DNA from: Desulfobacteraceae bacterium | Lineage (GTDB): Bacteria; Desulfobacterota; DSM-4660; Desulfatiglandales; Desulfatiglandaceae | Direction: 5' to 3' | Assembly: GCA_030642205.1 (NCBI GenBank) | Contig: DAOWOF010000138.1 | Coordinates: forward strand, 1-6,471 | Length of the DNA stretch: 6,471 nt | Part shown: piece by piece, positions 1-6,082 of the stretch | Position numbering within the stretch: the stretch's first letter is position 1 | How the letters are laid out: every line of letters starts with the position of its first letter | Notes under the pieces: model-generated | What the model was told of the DNA's origin: nothing | Databases searched by the model: none | Seen by the model: the letters and a program-made list of their open reading frames with translations, nothing else | Position numbers and translations under genes: made by a program

Positions 1-926
1 ATGAGTTCCGCTAAAAAGGCATTAGTCTGGTAGGTGCCATCTAAAAGATAGACATATGTCCCGCGTACAAGCATGTCTCCCAGTTTGACAGCCATGTAGA
101 GACCAATCATGATCGGCATTGTTTTTGCCAAAGGGGTAAGCACTTCCATTTCAGGATGGCGGCCAAAGGATTTGGAAACCAGGATAGATTCAACTGTTAC
201 CATTGGATATCCTGTAGCAAAGGCAGATAATAGAAAAAGCAAAGGAAGGATTGGCGTATACCAGAGCGGATGTACTTTGGATGGAGCTATCAACATGAGA
301 GTTCCAAGGCTGGATTGATGCAGGCACGACAACACTATTCCGAGGATAATAAAAAACCACATGACTTTGCCCAGGTATCTGTCTGAAAGGGCAAGAATGA
401 ATTCAATAATATTATTCATTCTACCCATGGGGCCGGGAAGACTGACTTTGTTTTTGAAGCGTTCCACAATAATGGGGATAAATTCAATATATAGCACATG
501 AAGATATATCATGACACACATGGCGACTTCAAAAAGCACTGAATTTCCATTATGATTAAAAACCGGACTGGTGATGTTCCAGTATCTGCCTATATCAAAT
601 AAAAGGCCGAGAACCACAAAAGTATAGCCAAGCATTGCTGTCAAAAGGGCAGGCCGGATTACTGCATGGTATTGGTCTCTGTTTAAGACATAGGCAATAA
701 AGCCTGTTGTAAATCCACCTGCGGCCAGCGCGACCCCTGATGCCACATCAATGCCGATCCAGATCCCCCATGGGAACTGATTGTTGAGATTGGTTACCGC
801 GCCTATGCCCAGAATAAAACGGGCGGCGGAAAATCCCAGTCCTATAGTTATGAATGTTAACAAGACCATAACGCCGGGAGTTAAAAATTTTTCTTGAACA
901 GGAACTGCATTTTCATTGGTATTCAT
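1..926 (-). CDS. hybB: HybB-type (NrfD superfamily) quinone-reactive membrane subunit, 3'-truncated by window edge
   Basis: Translated by hand from the minus strand. The frame is open from ATG 926-924 to the left edge (308 residues, no stop), so the C-terminus lies outside; E. coli HybB is 392 residues. Family role: a multi-pass subunit passing electrons between its partner ferredoxin HybA and membrane quinone, classically for the [NiFe] hydrogenase-2 complex. About seven hydrophobic helices are visible, near residues 17-40, 57-82, 95-113, 130-153, 186-205, 225-246 and 268-288. HybB-like stretches include PGPMGRMNNI (165-174), HQSSLGTLMLIAPSKVHPLW (203-222) and ATGYPMVTVES (237-247). An AAGGA site 8 nt before the ATG supports the start. 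It follows hybA after 99 bp on the same strand, so the two are probably cotranscribed. The HybB assignment is strong; whether the catalytic partner is a hydrogenase cannot be seen here. Confidence 0.9.
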   Translation of the reverse strand, partial: MNTNENAVPVQEKFLTPGVMVLLTFITIGLGFSAARFILGIGAVTNLNNQFPWGIWIGIDVASGVALAAGGFTTGFIAYVLNRDQYHAVIRPALLTAMLGYTFVVLGLLFDIGRYWNITSPVFNHNGNSVLFEVAMCVMIYLHVLYIEFIPIIVERFKNKVSLPGPMGRMNNIIEFILALSDRYLGKVMWFFIILGIVLSCLHQSSLGTLMLIAPSKVHPLWYTPILPLLFLLSAFATGYPMVTVESILVSKSFGRHPEMEVLTPLAKTMPIMIGLYMAVKLGDMLVRGTYVYLLDGTYQTNAFLAEL

Positions 927-1025
927 AGTTAACGTCCTTGGGTAATATAGAGTAAAAATCAATTTCTTTAATTGTATGAAGATTTCTTCAGCAGCTTTCT
1001 TGAAGAATTTAGAGAGAATACGTGA
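927..1025 (-). other. hybA-hybB intergenic spacer with small hairpin
   Basis: This 99-bp spacer contains a 7-bp inverted repeat, TTCTTCA (984-990) and TGAAGAA (1001-1007), around a 10-nt loop. There is no T-run next to it on the minus strand, so it does not look like an intrinsic terminator. It could stabilise or process the hybAB message, or be chance in A+T-rich DNA. The hybB ribosome binding site (AAGGA) lies at the hybB-proximal end. Confidence 0.3.
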
Positions 1026-1961
1026 TTATAAATCCTTATTATTTTCTTTTTTATTGGATTTATCTGATCCTTTCAAGAAATTGGTAGTCAGCATTATCAA
1101 GCCAAGTGTGGAAAAGAGCGCGATCGGCGCCGCGAAATATTTAAATAGTCCATGCTGGATTGTCTCAGTTAGTCTTGGCGGAGCCTTGTGATCCAGTTTG
1201 GGCAATCCTATTTTATCAAATGGCTCAGAAGCCAGATAGATCCAGGACGTGCCACCGACTTCCTTTTCACCATATATATGCTCTACATACTTACCCTTTT
1301 TCTTTTTGATTCGATTACGGGCCAAATCGAGAATCTCAGTTTTTTTTCCGAAAACTATAACTTCCATGGGACATACCTGGGCGCAGGCGGGGAGTTTTCC
1401 ATCATTAATATATTCAAAACAAAATGTGCATTTCATCACTTCAGGTGTCAGTGGATTGTTATATTCATAAGCCGGGATCTGGAAAGGACACGCAACCATA
1501 CAATAGCGACAACCAATACATTTTTTTGCATCATAGACCACAGGACCTTTTCCCGTTTTGGTAAGGGCTCCGACAATGCAGGCAGATACACAGGATGGAT
1601 CATTACAGTGCATACATTGAAATTTGACAAAGGTGGGTTTGGTTCGCCATGTCAGAGAGCCGATATTTTTTTGATAATATTTATTTATAACAGTGTAGGA
1701 TGTCTCATCAGGTCGTCTTTCTTTTTCAAGAACAGCCTTTTCTTCAAAAGATTCATTTGGTTTGGCAAGGTTATGCCTTTTATTGCAAGCTTCCTCGCAT
1801 TTACGGCAACCTACGCAAAGAGTTGTGTCCACCAAACAGCCATAGAGGTTTTCTGATTGCTTTGGTTTTTGAGCGGCATTGGCAGATTTTCCTCCTTTAA
1901 TTAACGGCGCTGCGGCAATAGCGCCGGATATCTTAAGAAAATTCCTTCGGTTTAATTCCAT
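1026..1961 (-). CDS. hybA: HybA-type Tat-exported 4x[4Fe-4S] ferredoxin subunit with C-terminal membrane anchor
   Basis: A 311-residue protein, close to E. coli HybA (328). The N-terminus has a Tat motif, NRRNFLK (4-10), then a hydrophobic stretch to about residue 30, so the folded protein should reach the periplasm. Sixteen cysteines form four ferredoxin-like sets: C49/52/55/59, C116/119/124/128, C148/151/154/158 and C178/181/193/197; C42 is extra. LYGEKEVGGTSW and the LPKLD...ETIQHGLFKY region match the HybA C-terminal part, and residues 272-294 form a membrane helix that sets HybA apart from soluble HycB/NrfC-like relatives. Role: an electron wire between a periplasmic oxidoreductase and HybB. 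The start is fixed by an in-frame TAA 9 nt upstream of the ATG; GGAGG lies 14 nt upstream, a rather long gap. It is the first gene of its operon, and a sigma-54 promoter candidate lies about 500 bp upstream. Confidence 0.92.
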   Translation of the reverse strand: MELNRRNFLKISGAIAAAPLIKGGKSANAAQKPKQSENLYGCLVDTTLCVGCRKCEEACNKRHNLAKPNESFEEKAVLEKERRPDETSYTVINKYYQKNIGSLTWRTKPTFVKFQCMHCNDPSCVSACIVGALTKTGKGPVVYDAKKCIGCRYCMVACPFQIPAYEYNNPLTPEVMKCTFCFEYINDGKLPACAQVCPMEVIVFGKKTEILDLARNRIKKKKGKYVEHIYGEKEVGGTSWIYLASEPFDKIGLPKLDHKAPPRLTETIQHGLFKYFAAPIALFSTLGLIMLTTNFLKGSDKSNKKENNKDL

Positions 1962-1975
1962 GGTAATTTAATAAT

Positions 1976-1980
1976 CCTCC
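1976..1980 (-). promoter_or_regulatory. hybA ribosome binding site with long spacing
   Basis: GGAGG on the minus strand ends 14 nt before the hybA ATG, longer than the usual 5-9 nt. No other in-frame start lies between them, because an in-frame TAA sits 9 nt upstream of the ATG. The ATG is therefore retained, though translation initiation may be weak. Confidence 0.55.
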
Positions 1981-2008
1981 AGACATTGTATGCTTATATT
2001 ATTATTTG

Positions 2009-2066
2009 ATGGACTCGTAAAAAGATCCATCAACAGGCCGGGGCATGTCTGCGTGCAGTATGCACA
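2009..2066 (+). repeat. Dispersed intergenic repeat, copy A (inverted relative to copy B)
   Basis: It begins ATGGACTCGTAAAAA and continues through CCATCAACA and TGTCTGCGTGC to TGCACA. The reverse complement of 4111-4170 aligns along its whole length, with about 46 of 60 columns identical by hand, including the first 15 bases exactly. Its hairpin core (GTGCA-GTA-TGCAC) is degenerate compared with copy B. It lies inside the predicted hybA leader. It resembles a small non-coding mobile or REP-like repeat; no transposase is associated. Confidence 0.75.
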
Positions 2067-2374
2067 AGTAAGCAAGCTTGCGAGACTCCGAATCCAACCT
2101 AAATCTGAACGCCAATTCTGCGAATTTATTTTTGAGTGAACCTTTAAAAAAAATATTATGCTGGATTATAGATCGCTTGATAATATAAATGGGATATACA
2201 AAGTATGAATTGTATGCCTTGGGATCTATGCCAAACCCAAATTTTTCAAGCTATGTGGGTAGTAATTAGCTGTAAGCGATTAGTAATATAAGTAAATCAA
2301 ATTAGACTGATTTTCCCCTTGAGACTGTTTATTCAATCTAAAAAACGTACTGAAATGTCACTTTCAATAGGCTA

Positions 2375-2394
2375 AGGGCTATATTGATAGCCCT
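2375..2394. other. Compact 8-bp stem hairpin in hybA leader
   Basis: AGGGCTAT (2375-2382) and ATAGCCCT (2387-2394) form a perfect 8-bp stem with a 4-nt loop. It lies about 75-95 nt downstream of the predicted leftward sigma-54 start point. No T-run follows immediately on either strand, so it is not a typical terminator. It may be a leader RNA structure or a protein-binding dyad. Confidence 0.4.
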
Positions 2395-2477
2395 CATCCG
2401 CACAGCTCGAAATTTTTCTTAAAAGATTATGGATAAGTGATGGATCGTGCGTTAATTCACAAATCGTTCATGGCTTA

Positions 2478-2493
2478 TGCAATAAAAATGCCA
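2478..2493 (-). promoter_or_regulatory. Predicted sigma-54 promoter for hybAB
   Basis: On the minus strand it reads TGGCAT-TTTTA-TTGCA, compared with the sigma-54 consensus TGGCAC-N5-TTGCW. The GG (-24) and GC (-12) doublets have the required 10-bp gap, and only the last base of the -24 box differs. The predicted start is near 2467, giving a leader of about 505 nt to hybA. A sigma-54 activator gene lies immediately adjacent and divergent, which is the usual arrangement. The match is seen directly; its function is inferred. Confidence 0.72.
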
Positions 2494-2561
2494 TTAGTAT
2501 TTTGATTTTGCTGTGCCTTTAAGTGTTTGGATATTCAAGAAATATGATAAAAAAAGCAGGC

Positions 2562-2590
2562 TTGCAAACATTTAATAGTTAAGGTAAAAT
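2562..2590 (+). promoter_or_regulatory. Predicted sigma-70-type promoter for the activator gene
   Basis: TTGCAA (2562-2567) and TAAAAT (2585-2590) are separated by 17 bp; they match TTGACA in 4 of 6 positions and TATAAT in 5 of 6. The predicted start is near 2597, about 47 nt before the activator ATG. The left arm of the 12-bp inverted repeat occupies the spacer and the right arm covers the start point. Confidence 0.55.
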
Positions 2591-2611
2591 CAATTAACGT
2601 TAACTATTAAA
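2571..2611. promoter_or_regulatory. Perfect 12-bp inverted repeat: candidate activator binding site/operator
   Basis: TTTAATAGTTAA (2571-2582) and TTAACTATTAAA (2600-2611) are exact reverse complements, with centres 29 bp apart. A palindrome, TTAACGTTAA (2594-2603), overlaps the right arm. The dyad centre (about 2591) lies about 124 bp upstream of the predicted sigma-54 start, where sigma-54 activators usually bind. It also overlaps the activator's own promoter. A dual role as upstream activating sequence and autoregulatory operator is inferred. Confidence 0.6.
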
Positions 2612-2643
2612 GGTTTACACTATATCAAAGGATATGCAAAAAA

Positions 2644-4011
2644 ATGGATATTTCCAAACATTGGAAAACGATTGTTGATAATCTTAGGGATGCTCTTCTT
2701 ATTATTGGTACTGATGGTAGAATTGTGGGCGTAAATCTTGCTGCAGAAACGATGATAGGTTTGCCTAAGGAGAGATTGATTGGTAACACCTGTGAGATTT
2801 TAAACTGTGCCGGATGTAGAGTTTATGGTGATGAGGGAGAAAATTGGTGCAGACTTTTTTCGGTTGGTAAGAGCAAAGAGAAGAAATGTGTTATTACAAA
2901 TATAAGAGGTAAAAAGATTCATATTCTTAAAAATGCCATGGTTATGCGAGATCCAGATGGTCATGTTATCGGAGCGATTGAAATTCTGACTGATATTTCG
3001 GAGAATATTTCTCAAAAACAGGAAATTGCTTCTCTTAAAAAATCTCTTGGTATGGAAAACGGTTATCATGGGATGCTGGGAAATAGCACCTTAATGAAGA
3101 ATCTTTTTGATTTAATAAAAAACCTTGCTCAATCTGAAGCGCCGGTCTTGATTCATGGGGAAAGCGGAACAGGCAAAGAGTTAGTTGTCAAAGCGATCCA
3201 TGATGCCGGACCTCGCTGCGAAAAGCCCTTTCTTAAAGTAAACTGCGCATCGTTAAATGAAAATTTACTGGAAAGCGAACTATTTGGGCATGTAAAAGGC
3301 GCTTTTACAGGTGCGGATAATATGAGGGTTGGACGCTTTGAGGCTGCCAGTGGTGGAACTATTTTTTTGGATGAGATTGGAGACATACCTTTATCTACAC
3401 AGGTTAAACTATTAAGAGTGCTTGAGGAAAAAGAGATCGAGCGGGTTGGTGATCATCATGCTATCTCTATTGATGTGAGGATTGTTACAGCCACCAATAA
3501 AGATCTTGAGGATTTAATGGCCAAAGGACTCTTTCGACAGGACCTGTTCTTCAGGATCAGTGTCTTTCCTGTTTATTGTCCTCCTTTAAGGGATCGAAAG
3601 GAGGATATTCCTGTTATTGTGCAAAATTTTATCAAAAAGAATTCTCTTCAAAGCAATAAGGAAATCGTTGGGTTAATGCCGGAGGCAATGAATCAATTGA
3701 TGGCTTATTCCTGGCCTGGTAATATCAGGGAACTCAGAAATGCCATAGAATATGCCTTTGTGCTTTGCTCCGGAGGGTTTATTGATGTTAAACATTTGCC
3801 TCTCAAAATAATGATGAAGGAAAATGAGTCACAGAACTCCGTTGTAAAAGATGCTGGTTTTTTCAGGGAAAAAGACAAACTAATTGAGGTACTACGGCAG
3901 GTAAACTGGAATCAGGCAGCAGCAGCCAGGGTTATGGGCGTAAGCAGAGTGACAATATGGAAAAGGATTAAAAAATATGGCATTAATATAAAAAACAGGC
4001 TTGAGATTTAA
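2644..4011 (+). CDS. PAS-AAA+-Fis sigma-54-dependent transcriptional activator
   Basis: A 455-residue enhancer-binding protein. Residues 5-120 form a PAS sensor domain with five cysteines (C50, C55, C58, C69, C82), suggesting a metal, Fe-S or thiol redox sensor. Residues 143-372 form the AAA+ motor: Walker A GESGTGKE (172-179), an intact sigma-54-contacting GAFTGA loop (219-224), Walker B IFLDEIGD (240-247), sensor I TATN (282-285), the RQDLFFRISV arginine region (298-307) and WPGNIREL (357-364). Residues 423-447 form a Fis-type helix-turn-helix (NQAAAARVMGVSRVTIWKRI). There is no receiver domain, so it is a direct sensor rather than a two-component response regulator. AAAGGA ends 11 nt before the ATG. 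It is divergent from hybA, and a sigma-54 promoter lies between them, so hybAB is the likely target. The ligand is unknown. Confidence 0.93.
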   Translation: MDISKHWKTIVDNLRDALLIIGTDGRIVGVNLAAETMIGLPKERLIGNTCEILNCAGCRVYGDEGENWCRLFSVGKSKEKKCVITNIRGKKIHILKNAMVMRDPDGHVIGAIEILTDISENISQKQEIASLKKSLGMENGYHGMLGNSTLMKNLFDLIKNLAQSEAPVLIHGESGTGKELVVKAIHDAGPRCEKPFLKVNCASLNENLLESELFGHVKGAFTGADNMRVGRFEAASGGTIFLDEIGDIPLSTQVKLLRVLEEKEIERVGDHHAISIDVRIVTATNKDLEDLMAKGLFRQDLFFRISVFPVYCPPLRDRKEDIPVIVQNFIKKNSLQSNKEIVGLMPEAMNQLMAYSWPGNIRELRNAIEYAFVLCSGGFIDVKHLPLKIMMKENESQNSVVKDAGFFREKDKLIEVLRQVNWNQAAAARVMGVSRVTIWKRIKKYGINIKNRLEI

Positions 4012-4101
4012 ACGAAAAACTTGTCTTATTTAATGTTTGTTCAGAGTAGAATGTATGCGTTTTTCCAATCTATCGCAAAAGTTGCTATATTGGGGTTTTC
4101 C

Positions 4102-4134
4102 GCCTGTCTATGTGCATGTCGCACGTAGACAGGC
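4102..4134. other. Strong 14-bp stem hairpin (core of repeat copy B), possible terminator
   Basis: GCCTGTCTATGTGC (4102-4115) and GCACGTAGACAGGC (4121-4134) pair over 14 positions with one mismatch around the 5-nt loop ATGTC. It lies about 90 bp downstream of the activator stop and about 45 bp beyond the stop of the convergent transporter gene. A run of seven T follows at 4154-4160 on the plus strand, too far away for a textbook intrinsic terminator. It may still separate the two convergent transcripts, but it is mainly the palindromic core of the repeat. Confidence 0.6.
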
Positions 4135-4170
4135 CATGGTTTTGTTGATGGTCTTTTTTTACGAGTCCAT
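4111..4170 (-). repeat. Dispersed intergenic repeat, copy B (inverted relative to copy A)
   Basis: On the minus strand it begins ATGGACTCGTAAAAA, identical to the first 15 bases of copy A. It continues through CCATCAACA, TGTCTACGTGC and ATGCACA. The outer end (4170) lies only 9 bp from the stop codon of the DASS transporter gene. Copies A and B point outward from the same 2162-bp segment, which contains the activator gene. Confidence 0.75.
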
Positions 4171-4179
4171 TAAAGTTTC

Positions 4180-5646
4180 TTATCCTGTTGTAATAGGCAT
4201 TCCCATCATGGGCCACAGTATGTATACCGCAAATGCTACAACTGCCATCAGGATGACACTGGCTGGCAGCCCATAAAGAAAAAACTCACCTGTAGTAAAT
4301 TGTTTTGAATCATAGGCAATGGCATTTGGGGCAGCGCCTACCAATAATAGAAAGGGCATGCCGGCTGTAACCAGAGATGCGAACAAGATTACTATGGGCG
4401 CAACTCCAAGATAGGGGGCAATTACAAAGGCCACTGGTAATGAGATGGCTATTGCCGCGACATTCATGATAAAATTGGTCATGATCAGGACAAAAAAAGC
4501 AATGCTCATTATAAACACAAATCCGCTGGCTTCGGCGAACATAGCCAGCCAGTTAATAGCCAGCCATTTCGCTGCGCCGGTTTCCCAGAGGCAGAAACCT
4601 ATGCTCATAGCTCCTGCAAAGAGTAGAATGATATTCCATGGGATATCTTCAAGATCATTAGTGTCCAAGATACCTGTAACAAAAAACAGAATAGTTGAGA
4701 CCAGTATAATAGCAGTTTTATCTATTGATTGAAGAGCAGGGACAAATGATCGTAGAGACATAACAATAATACAGCCAAGCACTATAATTGTGGCCAGAAT
4801 TTCTGCTTTGGTGATAGGGCCAAGTTCTGCATTTAATCGTGTAACTTTATCCTTTAAGCCGTGAATTACCTTTTTTTCCGGCTTGCATACGATCATAAAA
4901 AAGGCCCAGAGTATAATGGTCATGAGCCAGCCAATAGGAAACATATAATAAGATAATTGGAAAAAAGATATATCCTGACCAACAATATCCTTGTAAAAGC
5001 CGATAGCGACTGCACCACGGGCAGCACCCAGGAGAGTAACAATACTTCCTGCTCCTGCTACGTAGGCCATCCCCATGAAAAGTCCTTTTCCAAACTTTGT
5101 TTTTTTATCTCCTTCACCATAGAGGGCATAGATGGAAAGCAGCAGGGGATAGATGGTGGCGGCTACGGCCGTATGGGCCATGATATGCGCCAAGGCAGAT
5201 GTGACCAGGAAGCAGCCTAGATAAATCATGCTGGTTCTTTCACCTACAATCATTAGCATCTTGTAAGCCAAACGTTTTGTCAGACCTACCTTTGTAAAGA
5301 CTAACCCAATCACAATTGAGGCTAAAATGAACATTACGGAAGGATCCATGAAATCTTTAAAGGCGGCCTTTGCGGGACGAATAAGAAACATTGCCTGTAA
5401 AACACCAATGGCAAGGCTTGTGACACCAATGGGAACCACTTCAAATACCCACCATGTCCCGGCCAGGAGAAAGACTGCCAAGGCGCCTTTTCCTTCTCTT
5501 GACAGGTCAAAATGTATTCCTTTAGGATCAATAGCATCAGGCCATGGAGGCGAATAATATGCCAATGCGAATAGCGTTATTCCTAAAAAGAGAAAAAACA
5601 TACGTTTCGGCGCAAAAGTTCCTTTCGGTATAATATTGGTTGTCAT
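4180..5646 (-). CDS. SLC13/DASS-family anion:Na+ symporter, divergent substrate motifs
   Basis: A 488-residue, highly hydrophobic inner-membrane protein with many transmembrane helices, the usual size for divalent anion:sodium symporters (di/tricarboxylates, sulfate). Family features are VPIGVTSLAIGVL (71-83), LLFAGAMSIGFCLWETGAAKWLA (341-363, compare the usual KTGLAEWLA) and GAAPNAIAYDS...EFFLYGLP (437-461). The paired SNT substrate/sodium motifs are altered: the first reads AHT (157-159), the second MNV (394-396), and the first GTPPN-like loop reads GAARG (207-211). The substrate therefore cannot be assigned. I chose ATG 5646-5644 because GGAAGGA lies 8 nt upstream and family-like sequence begins there; the frame stays open to 5820, but those 58 residues look non-coding. 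It stands alone, convergent with the activator gene. Confidence 0.87.
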   Translation of the reverse strand: MTTNIIPKGTFAPKRMFFLFLGITLFALAYYSPPWPDAIDPKGIHFDLSREGKGALAVFLLAGTWWVFEVVPIGVTSLAIGVLQAMFLIRPAKAAFKDFMDPSVMFILASIVIGLVFTKVGLTKRLAYKMLMIVGERTSMIYLGCFLVTSALAHIMAHTAVAATIYPLLLSIYALYGEGDKKTKFGKGLFMGMAYVAGAGSIVTLLGAARGAVAIGFYKDIVGQDISFFQLSYYMFPIGWLMTIILWAFFMIVCKPEKKVIHGLKDKVTRLNAELGPITKAEILATIIVLGCIIVMSLRSFVPALQSIDKTAIILVSTILFFVTGILDTNDLEDIPWNIILLFAGAMSIGFCLWETGAAKWLAINWLAMFAEASGFVFIMSIAFFVLIMTNFIMNVAAIAISLPVAFVIAPYLGVAPIVILFASLVTAGMPFLLLVGAAPNAIAYDSKQFTTGEFFLYGLPASVILMAVVAFAVYILWPMMGMPITTG

Positions 5647-5851
5647 ATATATAATCCTTCCGACCTCAGGATAAAGTTCAGCTTTGAAGTGGATGTAAAT
5701 GGTTCCATCCCCACACCAAGGCTTACCACTATAGGTCTGGTGATAACCTTTTATGAGGCCATCATAATTAAGTAACGAATGTATTATATTGATATGGAAT
5801 CTATAATACGATAATTTCAATGAGTTATAAGTGCTAATGCAAGAATGTAGC

Positions 5852-5894
5852 TTCTGGTAATCTCAAATAGTTAGAGGTATTTGAGCTGCCAGAA
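5852..5894. promoter_or_regulatory. Nested dyad upstream of the DASS gene
   Basis: The outer arms are TTCTGG (5852-5857) and CCAGAA (5889-5894); the inner arms are CTCAAAT (5862-5868) and ATTTGAG (5879-5885) around a 10-nt loop. The A-run at 5896-5903 is a T-run that precedes the hairpin on the minus strand, so it is not a leftward terminator. It sits about 210-250 bp upstream of the transporter start and could be an operator or an RNA structure. Confidence 0.4.
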
Positions 5895-5997
5895 TAAAAA
5901 AAATTACCAAACCATTATTATATGGTAACTATTCAGCTAAATATCCACTGCAACACTAATCTGGCTAAACCATTGGAAATTAACCTAATAGGCCATA

Positions 5998-6082
5998 AAG
6001 AAAGAACCTGCTAAATTATTAAGTATATAATGATACGCTGGATAATTTTACAAACAGGTTTAGCTCTGACAGGTTCTTTCTT
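5998..6082. repeat. 85-nt imperfect hairpin with terminal inverted repeats
   Basis: AAGAAAGAACCTG (5998-6010) and CAGGTTCTTTCTT (6070-6082) are perfect 13-bp inverted arms. Alternatively, pairing can continue inward as a 12-bp stem, a one-sided 6-nt bulge (6065-6070) and a second stem, GCTAAA (6010-6015) with TTTAGC (6059-6064). On the minus strand it lies about 90 bp downstream of the CBS gene stop and ends in a T-rich arm. It could be a weak terminator for that gene or a tiny hairpin-type mobile repeat. No target-site duplication is evident. Confidence 0.5.

Larger units (their letters stand above)
1962..2643. other. 682-bp divergent intergenic control region
   Basis: This region separates hybA (leftward) from the activator gene (rightward), and no convincing ORF was seen. 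From left to right it holds the hybA ribosome binding site, one copy of a dispersed repeat (2009-2066), unexplained sequence from about 2067 to 2370, a compact hairpin (2375-2394), a leftward sigma-54 promoter candidate (2478-2493), and a rightward sigma-70-type promoter overlapped by a perfect inverted repeat (2562-2611). The stretch 2067-2370 is A+T-rich and shows nothing I can name, apart from the 10-bp palindrome GCAAGCTTGC at 2072-2081. Confidence 0.75.

Noticed and set aside
1188..1856. 222-residue plus-strand ORF
   Set aside because: It lies wholly antisense to hybA, whose four ferredoxin cysteine sets and Tat signal are unambiguous. The plus-strand product has no recognisable domain.
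2076..2089. Second GG-N10-GC spacing on the minus strand, a possible sigma-54 promoter closer to hybA
   Set aside because: Only the GG and GC doublets match; the surrounding bases do not, and it lies just beyond repeat copy A. The 2478-2493 element is far better.
2009..4170. Complete insertion sequence or composite transposon
   Set aside because: There is no transposase gene, no target-site duplication beside the two repeat copies, and the enclosed gene is an ordinary activator matching its neighbour hybAB. It is kept only as a repeat-flanked segment.
4037..4276. 79-residue plus-strand ORF after the activator gene
   Set aside because: It runs through repeat copy B and then antisense into the end of the transporter gene. 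No ribosome binding site or domain was seen.
5783..5788. TATAAT on the minus strand as a transporter promoter
   Set aside because: The -10 match is perfect, but no acceptable -35 lies 16-18 bp upstream, and such hexamers are common in A+T-rich DNA. It is mentioned only in the region description.
5647..5820. In-frame N-terminal extension of the DASS protein (58 more residues from ATG 5820)
   Set aside because: The extension is not hydrophobic or family-like, while the ATG at 5646 has GGAAGGA at 8 nt. The frame is probably open by chance.
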